A stretch of 9,398 bases of DNA, from assembly GCA_028293405.1 (NCBI GenBank), contig JAQGOW010000049.1, positions 1 to 9,398 on the forward strand. The letters run 5' to 3'. This DNA comes from Verrucomicrobiales bacterium (GTDB lineage: Bacteria > Verrucomicrobiota > Verrucomicrobiia > Limisphaerales > Palsa-1400). Each line of letters begins with the position of its first letter. Within the stretch, counting starts at the first letter, position 1. The translations under genes and the position numbers were made by a program. Below the pieces are notes generated by a model, which made no database searches, was not told where the DNA came from, and saw only the letters and a list, made by a program, of their open reading frames with translations. This document shows positions 1-7,600 of the stretch, one piece after another.

Positions 1-1621
1 GCGTGAGTTGCCAGCTGAGCAGAAACTTTCCGTCGGGCGAGAATTTTTGAATGCGCGCGGTCATGTCGACGACGTAGAGATTGTCATTCCTGTCGACTGT
101 AACAGCGCGTGGTTTATTGAGTTGGCCGAGAGCAGTGCCCCGTGTGCCGATGACTTGGACAGACTCGAAAAGTTTACTTTCGATCGGGACGTGGTCGGAT
201 TGTTGAATGGAGCAGCCGGTCGCGACAATCGCTGCAATTGAAATCAATTTGCTCAAGCGCGCTTTGATCATCCAGATGATCAATGGCAGAACCGCAAGGG
301 TCAGGAGCACGAGACAGAGGGCGTTGACCTGAGCGTTGTGGCCGTAGTGAAGGAGGTTGAAGATTCGCAATGAAAGATTTTCCTCACCAGGCGGCACAAT
401 GAGCACGAGTGTTTCGACGTCCCAAAGGCAGAGCAGATAGGTGACATACCAGGCGGCGGCAGCCTGGGTCGAAATTTGCGGCCACAGCGCGTGACGGAAT
501 GTTTGCCAGCGAGTAGCGCCTTCTATTTGCGCCGCGTCGGTTAGGTTGCGATCAGCACTGCGCAACGCACTTGAAACTGTGCTCCAACCAAACCCGAGGT
601 AACGAATCGTATAAGCAATTACGACGATGAGCATGCTTTGGTAAATCGCGGCGAGGCTCGGGCGATTGAACGCCCAGATGATTGCGATTCCGAGCAGCAC
701 GCCGGGGATGAAGAACGGGATCCATACAATTTCCTGTAGGCGCGCGCGCCACGTTAACAGCGCGAAAATCAAAATGACCGTCGCCGTGCAAGCCGCGAAC
801 AAAAGCGAATAGGTGATCGCAAATTGTCCGGCCTCGATCGCTGGCAAAAACTCGCGCCATGTTCGCGCGCTGGTTGTGAGTTGCGCCATCGGGATTACGA
901 TGGAGAAAAAAATGGCGATGCATCCGACGATGATTGCGATCGAAAATAAGTTTCGGGCGAGGGCCCGACGGAAGAGCGCGCCGCTGGCACCGTTGGATTT
1001 CCAACCGAACGCGACGTTGTTGCGGCGGAATGCAATCAGCAAAAGGAGTGGGCACAAAATCATCGGCCAGCCCAGTTGCAATGCTTCGGCGTAATCGAAT
1101 TTTGTGTTGAAGCTGATCCAGGTTTCGGCCGGGAAGACTTTCACTTGCAGGATGGCGGGCACGGCGAAATTGTTGAGCGCGAGCACGAACGTTATCACCG
1201 CGGATTGGATAACGGCAGCGCGGGCGGTTGGAATCAAGAGCCAGCGCACGAGCGACATTCCTGTGAGCATGGGGTCGGCTTCGAGGTGCGCGGGTTCGAT
1301 TCGGCTCCAGGTTGCCGTGAAGAAGAGAAATGAAATTGGCCAGAGCAGAAGGGCGAGGATCCAGATTGTTCCGCCGAGTCCGTAGATGTCGAGATGCAGA
1401 GCGTTGCGCCAGACGCCGGTTTGGCCGAGGAGTTCGATCCAACAATTCGTCACGAGAAATGGCGGCAGCGCGAGCGCGATGATTGCGAGAAACGTGATGA
1501 CGCGACGCGAGGTTGTGCCTGATGCCGTTGCCCAAAGCGCCGCGAAAAATCCGAAGACGAGTGCGGTCGCAGTCGCGCTGACTGAGACCAATAAACTGTT
1601 CCAGACCAAAATCCAGTTCAT
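1..1621 (-). CDS. ABC importer permease (two fused permease halves) continuing in frame into an NHL-repeat domain; 3' end outside window
   Basis: The frame is open from the ATG at 1621-1619 to base 1 (540 codons, no stop). Residues 1 to about 455 form a polytopic inner-membrane permease of the FbpB/ThiP-like binding-protein-dependent class. Two EAA-type cytoplasmic loops, which contact the ATPase, are visible: EPAHLEADPMLTG at about 109-121 with P131 following, and TDAAQIEGATRW at 361-372. They mark two permease halves in one chain. The last permease helix is about 430-450 (LVLLTLAVLPLIIWM), followed by basic residues. The chain then continues through a lipoprotein-like signal (451-470, Cys470) into an NHL beta-propeller blade, with the hallmarks QVIGTRG (489-495), LNKPRAVTVD (501-510), NLYVVD (514-519) and IQKFSPDGKFL. 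The start overlaps the binding-protein stop (ATGA), so translation is probably coupled; only a weak AAAGGG lies upstream, about 11 nt away. The permease assignment is firm and the NHL assignment strong. Whether they form one polypeptide or two products is open. The substrate is unknown. Confidence 0.88.
   Translation of the reverse strand, partial: MNWILVWNSLLVSVSATATALVFGFFAALWATASGTTSRRVITFLAIIALALPPFLVTNCWIELLGQTGVWRNALHLDIYGLGGTIWILALLLWPISFLFFTATWSRIEPAHLEADPMLTGMSLVRWLLIPTARAAVIQSAVITFVLALNNFAVPAILQVKVFPAETWISFNTKFDYAEALQLGWPMILCPLLLLIAFRRNNVAFGWKSNGASGALFRRALARNLFSIAIIVGCIAIFFSIVIPMAQLTTSARTWREFLPAIEAGQFAITYSLLFAACTATVILIFALLTWRARLQEIVWIPFFIPGVLLGIAIIWAFNRPSLAAIYQSMLIVVIAYTIRYLGFGWSTVSSALRSADRNLTDAAQIEGATRWQTFRHALWPQISTQAAAAWYVTYLLCLWDVETLVLIVPPGEENLSLRIFNLLHYGHNAQVNALCLVLLTLAVLPLIIWMIKARLSKLISIAAIVATGCSIQQSDHVPIESKLFESVQVIGTRGTALGQLNKPRAVTVDRNDNLYVVDMTARIQKFSPDGKFLLSWQLT
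212..271 (-). other. Embedded lipoprotein signal sequence and possible internal start inside the permease-NHL frame
   Basis: An in-frame ATG at 271-269 (residue 451 of the long frame) begins a stretch with the layout of a lipoprotein signal peptide. It has a basic n-region (MIKARLSK), a short hydrophobic core (LISIAAIV) and a lipobox-like ATGC ending at Cys470 (codon 214-212), then polar SIQQSD and the NHL domain. It could act in three ways: as the start of a separate lipoprotein gene nested in frame with the permease tail, as an internal signal cut by signal peptidase II from a fusion, or as an extra transmembrane helix that places the propeller in the periplasm. I see no Shine-Dalgarno sequence before the ATG, which weakens the separate-start reading. 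The lipobox is acceptable but not optimal, having Ala rather than Leu at -3. Confidence 0.5.
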
Positions 1622-2628
1622 CGCAGGAATAACCCTTTCAGGAATTCGAGGTTGGTGTTTTGATTGGCAAGCATTCTGTTCCAGTCCTCGACGGTGCCTG
1701 AGTCTGGATTTGTTTCGTCAAGAAAAGCATCGCCCACCGTTCCCTGACAGGTCAGCGCCCCAGCTTGTTCAAGTGCGGCATGTACCGGCGTTGATCCAAG
1801 GTATTGTAACAAGATTTCTGCCGCAGCAGGGTGCGGTGACAGTCTGACAATTGCTACAGTGTTCGGAATGGATAAGCCGTCTTGGGCCAAATCCACGTTG
1901 GCGATTGGTAGACCCTCGCGTTGACCGGCCCGAATGTCATCAGAATCGGTTAAGCCGAGGCACGCTTCACCGCGTCCGACCATTTTCACCACGACAGAAT
2001 TGCCATCAACGACGAAAGGTTTGTTTGCTGCCAGACGCTGACACCACGATTTCCAAATGACATCAGTCCATCTTTGCTGGAGGGCGAGGAAATGCGTGGA
2101 GGTTGTTCCGAAGAGCGGATATGCCAGCGCTACTTTGCGCGAGTATTTTTCGTCAACGAGGGAGAGGCAATCGTGCGGAGCTTTTGCGAGCGGCAGCAAA
2201 TTTGTATTAACGACAATGCAGCGAGTGCGAGACCCGAAGCTTATCCATTTGTTACTGATAATGCCTTCGCGCGCCAGTTGGCGTGTGCGGAACTCTTCAT
2301 TGTTCCAGAACACATCGCATTGCGGATTGTTTTTTTCAGCAATGAGACGGTTAACAAGGCCAACAGTTTTAGCTGCTTCATTGTCGTAAACAGCGCGGAC
2401 TTTGATGCCGGTTTGTTTTGTGAACTCGTTGAAAATCGGTTCTGCGTATTCTTGGTCTTGGGACGTGTAGATAATAACCTCGTTCGCCGCACTTTTTAAT
2501 TTCGAGAGCAAAGGAAGTGTGATCCAAGCGATTATGGCAATTGGAATTAGAATAATGAGGCCCGTCCAAGGCCCGTATGCGACTATGTCGCGAAACCAAT
2601 GGTCTCTCTTTTCGTGCTGGCTGCTCAC
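1618..2628 (-). CDS. Membrane-anchored extracellular solute-binding protein of an ABC importer (family 1, FbpA/FutA-like)
   Basis: This 336-residue protein should capture the substrate in the periplasm and pass it to the permease encoded next. After a short polar N-terminus there is one hydrophobic segment (about 19-41, GLIILIPIAIIAWITLPLL) with no lipobox and no clear signal peptidase site, so it looks like an uncleaved anchor. The binding core starts near residue 50 with NEVIIYTSQDQEYAEPIF and EFTKQTGIKV, typical of iron-type binding proteins (compare the VYSSR...FTKKTGIKV region of FbpA). It continues with CDVFWNNEEF (104-113) and GEACLGLTDSDD (220-231). The GTG start at 2628 is chosen because it overlaps the upstream stop (GTGA) and has AGGAGG 5 nt before it. 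A longer ATG version from 2694 would lie inside the VWA gene. At the place where FbpA carries its iron-binding tyrosine pair, this protein has SDD, so iron as substrate is doubtful. Confidence 0.87.
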   Translation of the reverse strand: MSSQHEKRDHWFRDIVAYGPWTGLIILIPIAIIAWITLPLLSKLKSAANEVIIYTSQDQEYAEPIFNEFTKQTGIKVRAVYDNEAAKTVGLVNRLIAEKNNPQCDVFWNNEEFRTRQLAREGIISNKWISFGSRTRCIVVNTNLLPLAKAPHDCLSLVDEKYSRKVALAYPLFGTTSTHFLALQQRWTDVIWKSWCQRLAANKPFVVDGNSVVVKMVGRGEACLGLTDSDDIRAGQREGLPIANVDLAQDGLSIPNTVAIVRLSPHPAAAEILLQYLGSTPVHAALEQAGALTCQGTVGDAFLDETNPDSGTVEDWNRMLANQNTNLEFLKGLFLR

Positions 2629-4460
2629 GCGCTCCTCCTGTGATAGAACCACCATTCGAAGAGAAGCACGGCCAATCCGACGGCGGCAAGCCAACGCCAG
2701 AATTCGATGTTGGCCCGTTTCATTTCCGTTGCGCTGACCTTTGAGAATTTTCCGAACTCCAATTGTTCGCGCGGTTGATTATTGCTTTCCGCAGCGTCCA
2801 GAACGTTGACGCAAAAGGTGGCGTCGTTGGTGCCAGCGCGCAGGTGGTAGATGCCTTGTTGCGTCGTTTCGCCGAAAAGAATTTCGCGCGTGTTCGCGGT
2901 GTTCAGGTCGCGTTTGCTGCCGTCGGGTAAAGTCACTTCGGTCTTTTCAGCGGCCTGACTCATGCCGAAACGGAATGGTTCGCCCGCTCGGACCATGAGT
3001 TGACTGGACTTGGTCGAAGCGGGATTGAGCCACTCAACCGCATTTTGGAAAAACATGGGGAACGAGAAGCGCAACGGCCAAAGGCTTTGCAATGTGTCGA
3101 AACCTATCCAAACAATTTTTTGATGCTGAAGTTCGCCAGCCAAAATCAGCGGCGTCTGCGGCGCGTCGACCAGTGAAACGGCCCAACTCGGAGTTTTCAC
3201 CGCCATCGTTTCGGCGATTTGGACATTATCGAAATTAATGTAACGAAGGAGAGGGTGAGTGCTTTTCCAATCCACGATGGCGGGCGCCTGGATTTGCGAC
3301 CAGCCTTCGTAAAACCAATTGGTATTGCCAACGTGAATGGCGATGACGTTCGGTTTCGGCCAGACGATCGGGATGACGTCGTCGAGCACAACGAGGTCGA
3401 AGTTTGCCGCAGGGTCTGTGCAAGTTTGCGCGATCGTGAGGTCTATTTCGCCGGCGGCGTGCAACGCTTTCTCGACGTGCCGATTTCCTTTGGTCACCAA
3501 AAGAATTTTGATCGGCACCGGCATCAAGCTGACGATTGACGCCTGGTTATCCGCGGCAAGATCGTCATTCACGCTGATGCGCACTGTAAAAACGCCATCA
3601 TGCGATTGGTTCACCGTGAACACGTGCGGAACAGTTTCGCCGGGTTGCAACGAAAGCGGCACGGCTTGCACGACCTGATTGTCGAACAACAGTTCGAGAT
3701 CGGTTTGCTTCGCCTCACCGGAAAAATTTGCGACGCTCGTGTAAACTGCGCGTTGCTCCCGGTTCTCCGGATTTTCGCGAATGTCCAGGGTGGTGATGCC
3801 AACGTTATTGGCGCGTTGACCCATGCGGTGATAAATGAGGTGAAGTCCTTTGTTTTCAAATTCACTCAAGTCACCGGCAGCGCCGTCGCTGAACAAATGG
3901 ATTTCCGGATCCTTTTTCTGCCTCGTCAAAGTATCCGCGAGTTTCAGCGCTTCAGTCAGGCGAGTAGGTGAATCAGTCACGCGACACGATTGGATCGCGC
4001 GCGCCAACGCCGTTTTGTTTCCGGTCGCCGATTGTTTTACCTGCGTGTTCGCATCGGACTGCAGCACGATCATCTCCTCGCCTTCGTGCAAACTGTCGAT
4101 GAGCTTGCGCGCTTCGGACTTCGCCTTTTCAAATCGCGACGGTTGCTCGTCCTTGCTCTGCATCGACGCGGAAGCATCAAGGATAATCACCCGCAAGCTG
4201 CTGGATGTGGAGCGTCCCGCAAAAAAAGGCCGGGTAATCGCGAGAATCGCAAGCGCGAGAACCAAAAGTTGCAAAATTAAGAGCCAATTGTGACGAAGTT
4301 TTTGGAAGGGCGCATTGGCCTGCATGTCGGCCAGAAATTTTTGCCAAAGTAACGTGCTGGAAACCAGCTTCACCACCCGTTTGCGCTTGAGCAAATAAAA
4401 GATAATTACGACAGGAATAGTCGCCGCGAACCAGAACGCGATGGGTGCCAGAAAACTCAT
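2625..4460 (-). CDS. BatA-type VWA-domain membrane protein
   Basis: This 611-residue protein has an N-terminal BatA-like (aerotolerance regulator N-terminal) region with two hydrophobic segments (about 5-24, followed by KRKR, and 59-76). A von Willebrand factor A domain follows (about 89-215). Its metal-ion-dependent adhesion site looks intact: DASAS at 95-99, Thr166 in DSPTRL, and Asp192 in FSDG. Residues 245-310 resemble a beta-sandwich. Residues 316-480 (PIKILLVTKG, LVVLDDVIP, THPLLRYINFDNVQIAE) resemble the glutamine-amidotransferase-like region of similar planctomycete and verrucomicrobial proteins. A last membrane helix at about 588-605 ends in HRRSA. By the positive-inside rule the region between helices 2 and 3 is periplasmic. 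MIDAS domains bind ligands through a divalent metal; the partner here is unknown. The MoxR/DUF58 neighbours usual for BatA proteins are absent, and the gene instead heads an ABC-importer operon. The start ATG has AAGGA directly abutting it, so initiation may be weak. Confidence 0.87.
   Translation of the reverse strand: MSFLAPIAFWFAATIPVVIIFYLLKRKRVVKLVSSTLLWQKFLADMQANAPFQKLRHNWLLILQLLVLALAILAITRPFFAGRSTSSSLRVIILDASASMQSKDEQPSRFEKAKSEARKLIDSLHEGEEMIVLQSDANTQVKQSATGNKTALARAIQSCRVTDSPTRLTEALKLADTLTRQKKDPEIHLFSDGAAGDLSEFENKGLHLIYHRMGQRANNVGITTLDIRENPENREQRAVYTSVANFSGEAKQTDLELLFDNQVVQAVPLSLQPGETVPHVFTVNQSHDGVFTVRISVNDDLAADNQASIVSLMPVPIKILLVTKGNRHVEKALHAAGEIDLTIAQTCTDPAANFDLVVLDDVIPIVWPKPNVIAIHVGNTNWFYEGWSQIQAPAIVDWKSTHPLLRYINFDNVQIAETMAVKTPSWAVSLVDAPQTPLILAGELQHQKIVWIGFDTLQSLWPLRFSFPMFFQNAVEWLNPASTKSSQLMVRAGEPFRFGMSQAAEKTEVTLPDGSKRDLNTANTREILFGETTQQGIYHLRAGTNDATFCVNVLDAAESNNQPREQLEFGKFSKVSATEMKRANIEFWRWLAAVGLAVLLFEWWFYHRRSA
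2634..2639 (-). promoter_or_regulatory. Ribosome binding site AGGAGG that decides the GTG start of the solute-binding protein
   Basis: A perfect AGGAGG lies 5 nt before the GTG at 2628-2626, inside the last codons of the VWA gene, whose TGA (2627-2625) overlaps that GTG. It is the strongest Shine-Dalgarno match I noticed before any start in this window. It supports GTG over the upstream ATG at 2694, and it suggests the binding protein is made by coupled reinitiation at a high level. Confidence 0.85.
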
Positions 4461-4656
4461 TCCTTTTTTCGGCGGTCAAACTAATCCGTTCGCCGCTGTT
4501 AATCGACAGAAATTGTGGCCGAACATCGGCCCTCAATCCGCGTGTCTATGCGTCTGGAACTGGGACTGGCAAGACAGTTGCTCTATTACCAAGTCGAGCA
4601 ATGAAACGCGCATATATAGACACCAGTAAGTTGAGCCTACAACGGATGGTAGGGTT
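4461..4656. promoter_or_regulatory. Divergent intergenic region between the VWA operon and the Ig-array gene
   Basis: The 196 bp separate two gene starts facing away from each other, so promoters for both should lie here. A TATATA box at 4613-4618 reads the same on both strands. On the minus strand it sits 18 nt after a TTGTAG, a poor -35 match. On the plus strand a start just past it would give a leader of about 30 nt, but I see no convincing -35. The plus gene has only a weak GGTAGGG-like purine run before its ATG. A second short inverted repeat (CGGCG 4470-4474, CGCCG 4491-4495) lies in the VWA leader. No convincing ORF is contained in the region. Confidence 0.4.
4517..4531. repeat. 15-nt inverted repeat (GGCCGA-ACA-TCGGCC), candidate operator
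   Basis: The 6-bp arms are perfect with a 3-nt centre, 57 bp upstream of the VWA start and 126 bp upstream of the Ig-array start. Its size and position suit a dimeric repressor site or a small hairpin in the VWA leader. There is no T-run after it, so it is not a classic terminator. A single copy of this length could also occur by chance. Confidence 0.3.
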
Positions 4657-7600
4657 ATGGCAGTTAGTAAAACACACACGCAAACGGTAGCCAGCCTGAT
4701 AAATAAACAGCTTCTACGGATTCTGGTGTTAGTCGCCGTCCTGAGTAGTGTTTGTCAAAGTTACGGAGCACAGTCGGTTAACCTCGCCTGGAACGCATCT
4801 TCCGACAGCACCGTCGCGGGCTATAAAGTTTACTACGGCACAAATCCCTCCACCCTGCTGAGCAGTAGTTCGGTCGACGTGGGTGCAAATTTAACCGCAA
4901 CGATCCCGAACCTCGCCGTCGGCACTTACTATTTCGGTGCAACTTCTTACACATCCAACGGCGTCGAAAGCGATCTTTCGAATATCGCATCAACGAACTT
5001 CCTTACTGCCCCAACGATCACCGGGCAAACGGCGTCGCTAACTGCTTTCTTTGGGACGACGACCAATCTCAGCGTTACCGTGACCGGTTCATCTCCGTTG
5101 ACTTACCAATGGTTTTTCAACACTGCCGCTCTGGCAGACAGCGGGAATGTTGCGGGGGCAAACACTGCTGTGCTCACGTTGACAAGTCTTGTCGACGCAA
5201 ATCAGGGTGACTATCAGGTCGTGGTCTCCAACTCGCAAGGCACGGCAACTAGTTCGATCACCACGTTGACTGTAATCAATCCGCCGTCCATCGCGGCACA
5301 GCCCTCCAGCGTGACTCGCAACTCTGGTGCAGGCGCGACGTTTTCCGTCAGCGCGAATGGTGCCCCGACGCTCAATTTCCAATGGTTCAAGAACGGAGCG
5401 GCACTTAGCGACGGTGGAACGATTCTCGGTTCGGCCACGGCGGTGCTGACCCTGACGAGCGTTGGTAGTTCTGACGCTGGTTCATTTCAATGCGTGGTCA
5501 CCAATTCTTCCGGTAACGTTACCAGCTCTGTCGCAACGCTCACTGTTGTTGTCCCGCCGACAATCACAACCCAACCATCCAGCCAAACAGTTAATGGCAG
5601 CTCGCTCGCTATGTTCAATGTCGTTGCCACCGGCACCGGGCCGTTGACTTACGCGTGGAGCAAAAATGGTGGCGTGTTAGCAAACAACGCAAAGATTTCC
5701 GGTGCGGCGAGTGCAACGTTGACAGTGGCGAACACATCCAGCGCAGACGAAGCCACCTACACAGTCGTTGTCTCAAACGGTGCTGGATCAGCCACGAGTT
5801 CAGGAGCAACCCTGAACGTCCTTACCCCACCGAATATCACTTCGCAACCGTCCAGCTTGACCACAAACCTAAATGCGTTGGTCACGTTCAACGTCACTGC
5901 ACAAAGTTCGCAGCAGTTGAATTTCCGTTGGGTCAAGGACGGCGCGCCGATCGTGAGCAACACGAACATGACCGGCATCACTGCTTCGTCGCTGACCATC
6001 AACAGCGTCCAGGCGACGGACAGCGGTTCCTACAAATGCATCATCACGAATGCGACGGGATCAGTTTCAAGTTCGATGGCAACGCTGACCGTCCTGGTTC
6101 CGCCTTCGATAACTTCGCAACCGGCGGACGCAAGCACGTCAGTCGGAGCTTCGGCTTCTTTTAACGTCAACGTTCAAGGAACACAGCCAATGACGTATCA
6201 ATGGCAATTCAATTCCGCGCCGATCTCGGGCGCGACCGCTTCGGCGTTGAATCTCAGCAATGTGCAGAAAGCGAATGCCGGCAGTTACTCCTGCACGATT
6301 TCCAACCAGGCGGGGTCGGCACTTTCTTCAACGGCCACGTTGGTCGTCGATGATACGACCATAATAACAAGTCAGCCGGCGAATCAGATTCTGAACGCGT
6401 GCGAAACGTTAACGCTGACGGTGAGCGCTGCCGGATCTGCGACGCCAACGTATCAATGGTTCCAGAACGGAACCGCGATTCCAGGCGCAACATCTTCGAT
6501 CTACTCGGTTCCTGGCGTGACTCGTTCCGATGCCGGGACATATTTCGTGCAGGTGATCGGCGACATCGTTGTAGCCAGCAGTAGTGCGACAGTAATTGTC
6601 AATGATCCTGTGTTCCTGACGGAGCCAGTGGACAATTGCATTTCAGCGAATGCGACGAACATCTTCACCGCCGATGCTTGCGGCCAGTCCTTGAATTATC
6701 AATGGTTCTTCATTCCATGGGGAAGCAGCAACGTTACAGTGCTGAATACGGCAACCAATAGTTTGCTCGCCGTCGGCCCCGCCGGTTCCAAAGACGTCGG
6801 CCAATACTTCTGTGTCGTTTCGAATAACTTTAACTCGATCACCAGCCGTGTCGCCTCACTCGGTGTTGAAACCGCACCAACAATTTCCACGCAACCGAAA
6901 AATTACACCGTGATGACTGGCAACGCCGTTTCGTTTGCCGTCGCTGCGACTGCGCCCTCGACACTGACGTTCCAGTGGGCGAAGAGCGGCACGAACATCG
7001 TAGGCGCAACCAATAGTTTCTACACAATCGCCGCAGTGCAAATGACGGATGCCGGAACATACCAATGTTATGTCGGCACGACGTTATGCCAATCGACAGC
7101 TTTGACATCTCTGAGCAACGGCCATCTCACTGTGACCAGGGATCACACGAAACCGGTTTCTAAGTTCAGCTATCCAATAGCGAACACATTATTCAGCAGC
7201 AGTTCGACGGCGTACTTCGGCACGATGAGCAGCATTCCGCCGCAAATCTACCTGAGCGGTTCGGCCTGGGATGACAACGGCGTTGCCGACCTGACTGTCA
7301 CACGCACTTACCCGTCCTCCTCACCGCTTACGATTCATCCGAAATTGTCGGGCAAACCAACCCTGAGCCAATGGACGAACGCTGTGAGCCTCGTTCCTGG
7401 AACGAATACTTTTACCGCCATCGTCACAGATATTTCCGGCCTGACCTCGACGAACAGCATCAACGTTTTCTTACGTGTGCCCTCCGTCCTGCACGTCAAC
7501 ACCGCGGGTGGGGGATCAACGACACCTTTGACGCCGCTGACATTTGGAACACCAACCAACGGCGCGATTCTGGACATCGGGCGCCACTATCGGATCTTGG

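Noticed and set aside
8..241. Plus-strand open frame of 77 codons at the left edge.
   Set aside because: It is antisense to the NHL repeat, whose minus-strand translation matches family hallmarks.
552..1535. Long minus-strand open frame (327 codons) with its own ATG.
   Set aside because: The product is Arg/His/Pro-rich without domains and lies in a different frame over the permease, which shows membrane helices and EAA loops in its own frame.
2629..2694. Upstream ATG start adding 22 residues to the solute-binding protein.
   Set aside because: The extension is Arg-rich, lies wholly inside the VWA gene and lacks a ribosome site, whereas the GTG at 2628 has AGGAGG and a 4-nt stop/start overlap.
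4177..4536. Minus-strand open frame of 119 codons overlapping the VWA start.
   Set aside because: It is out of frame with the VWA gene, has no recognisable domain, and covers the BatA-like region.
5008..7143. Ig-coding repeats considered as a recent DNA tandem repeat or a CRISPR-like array.
   Set aside because: The periodicity is at the protein-domain level (273 bp), with widely diverged DNA and no short identical repeats with spacers.
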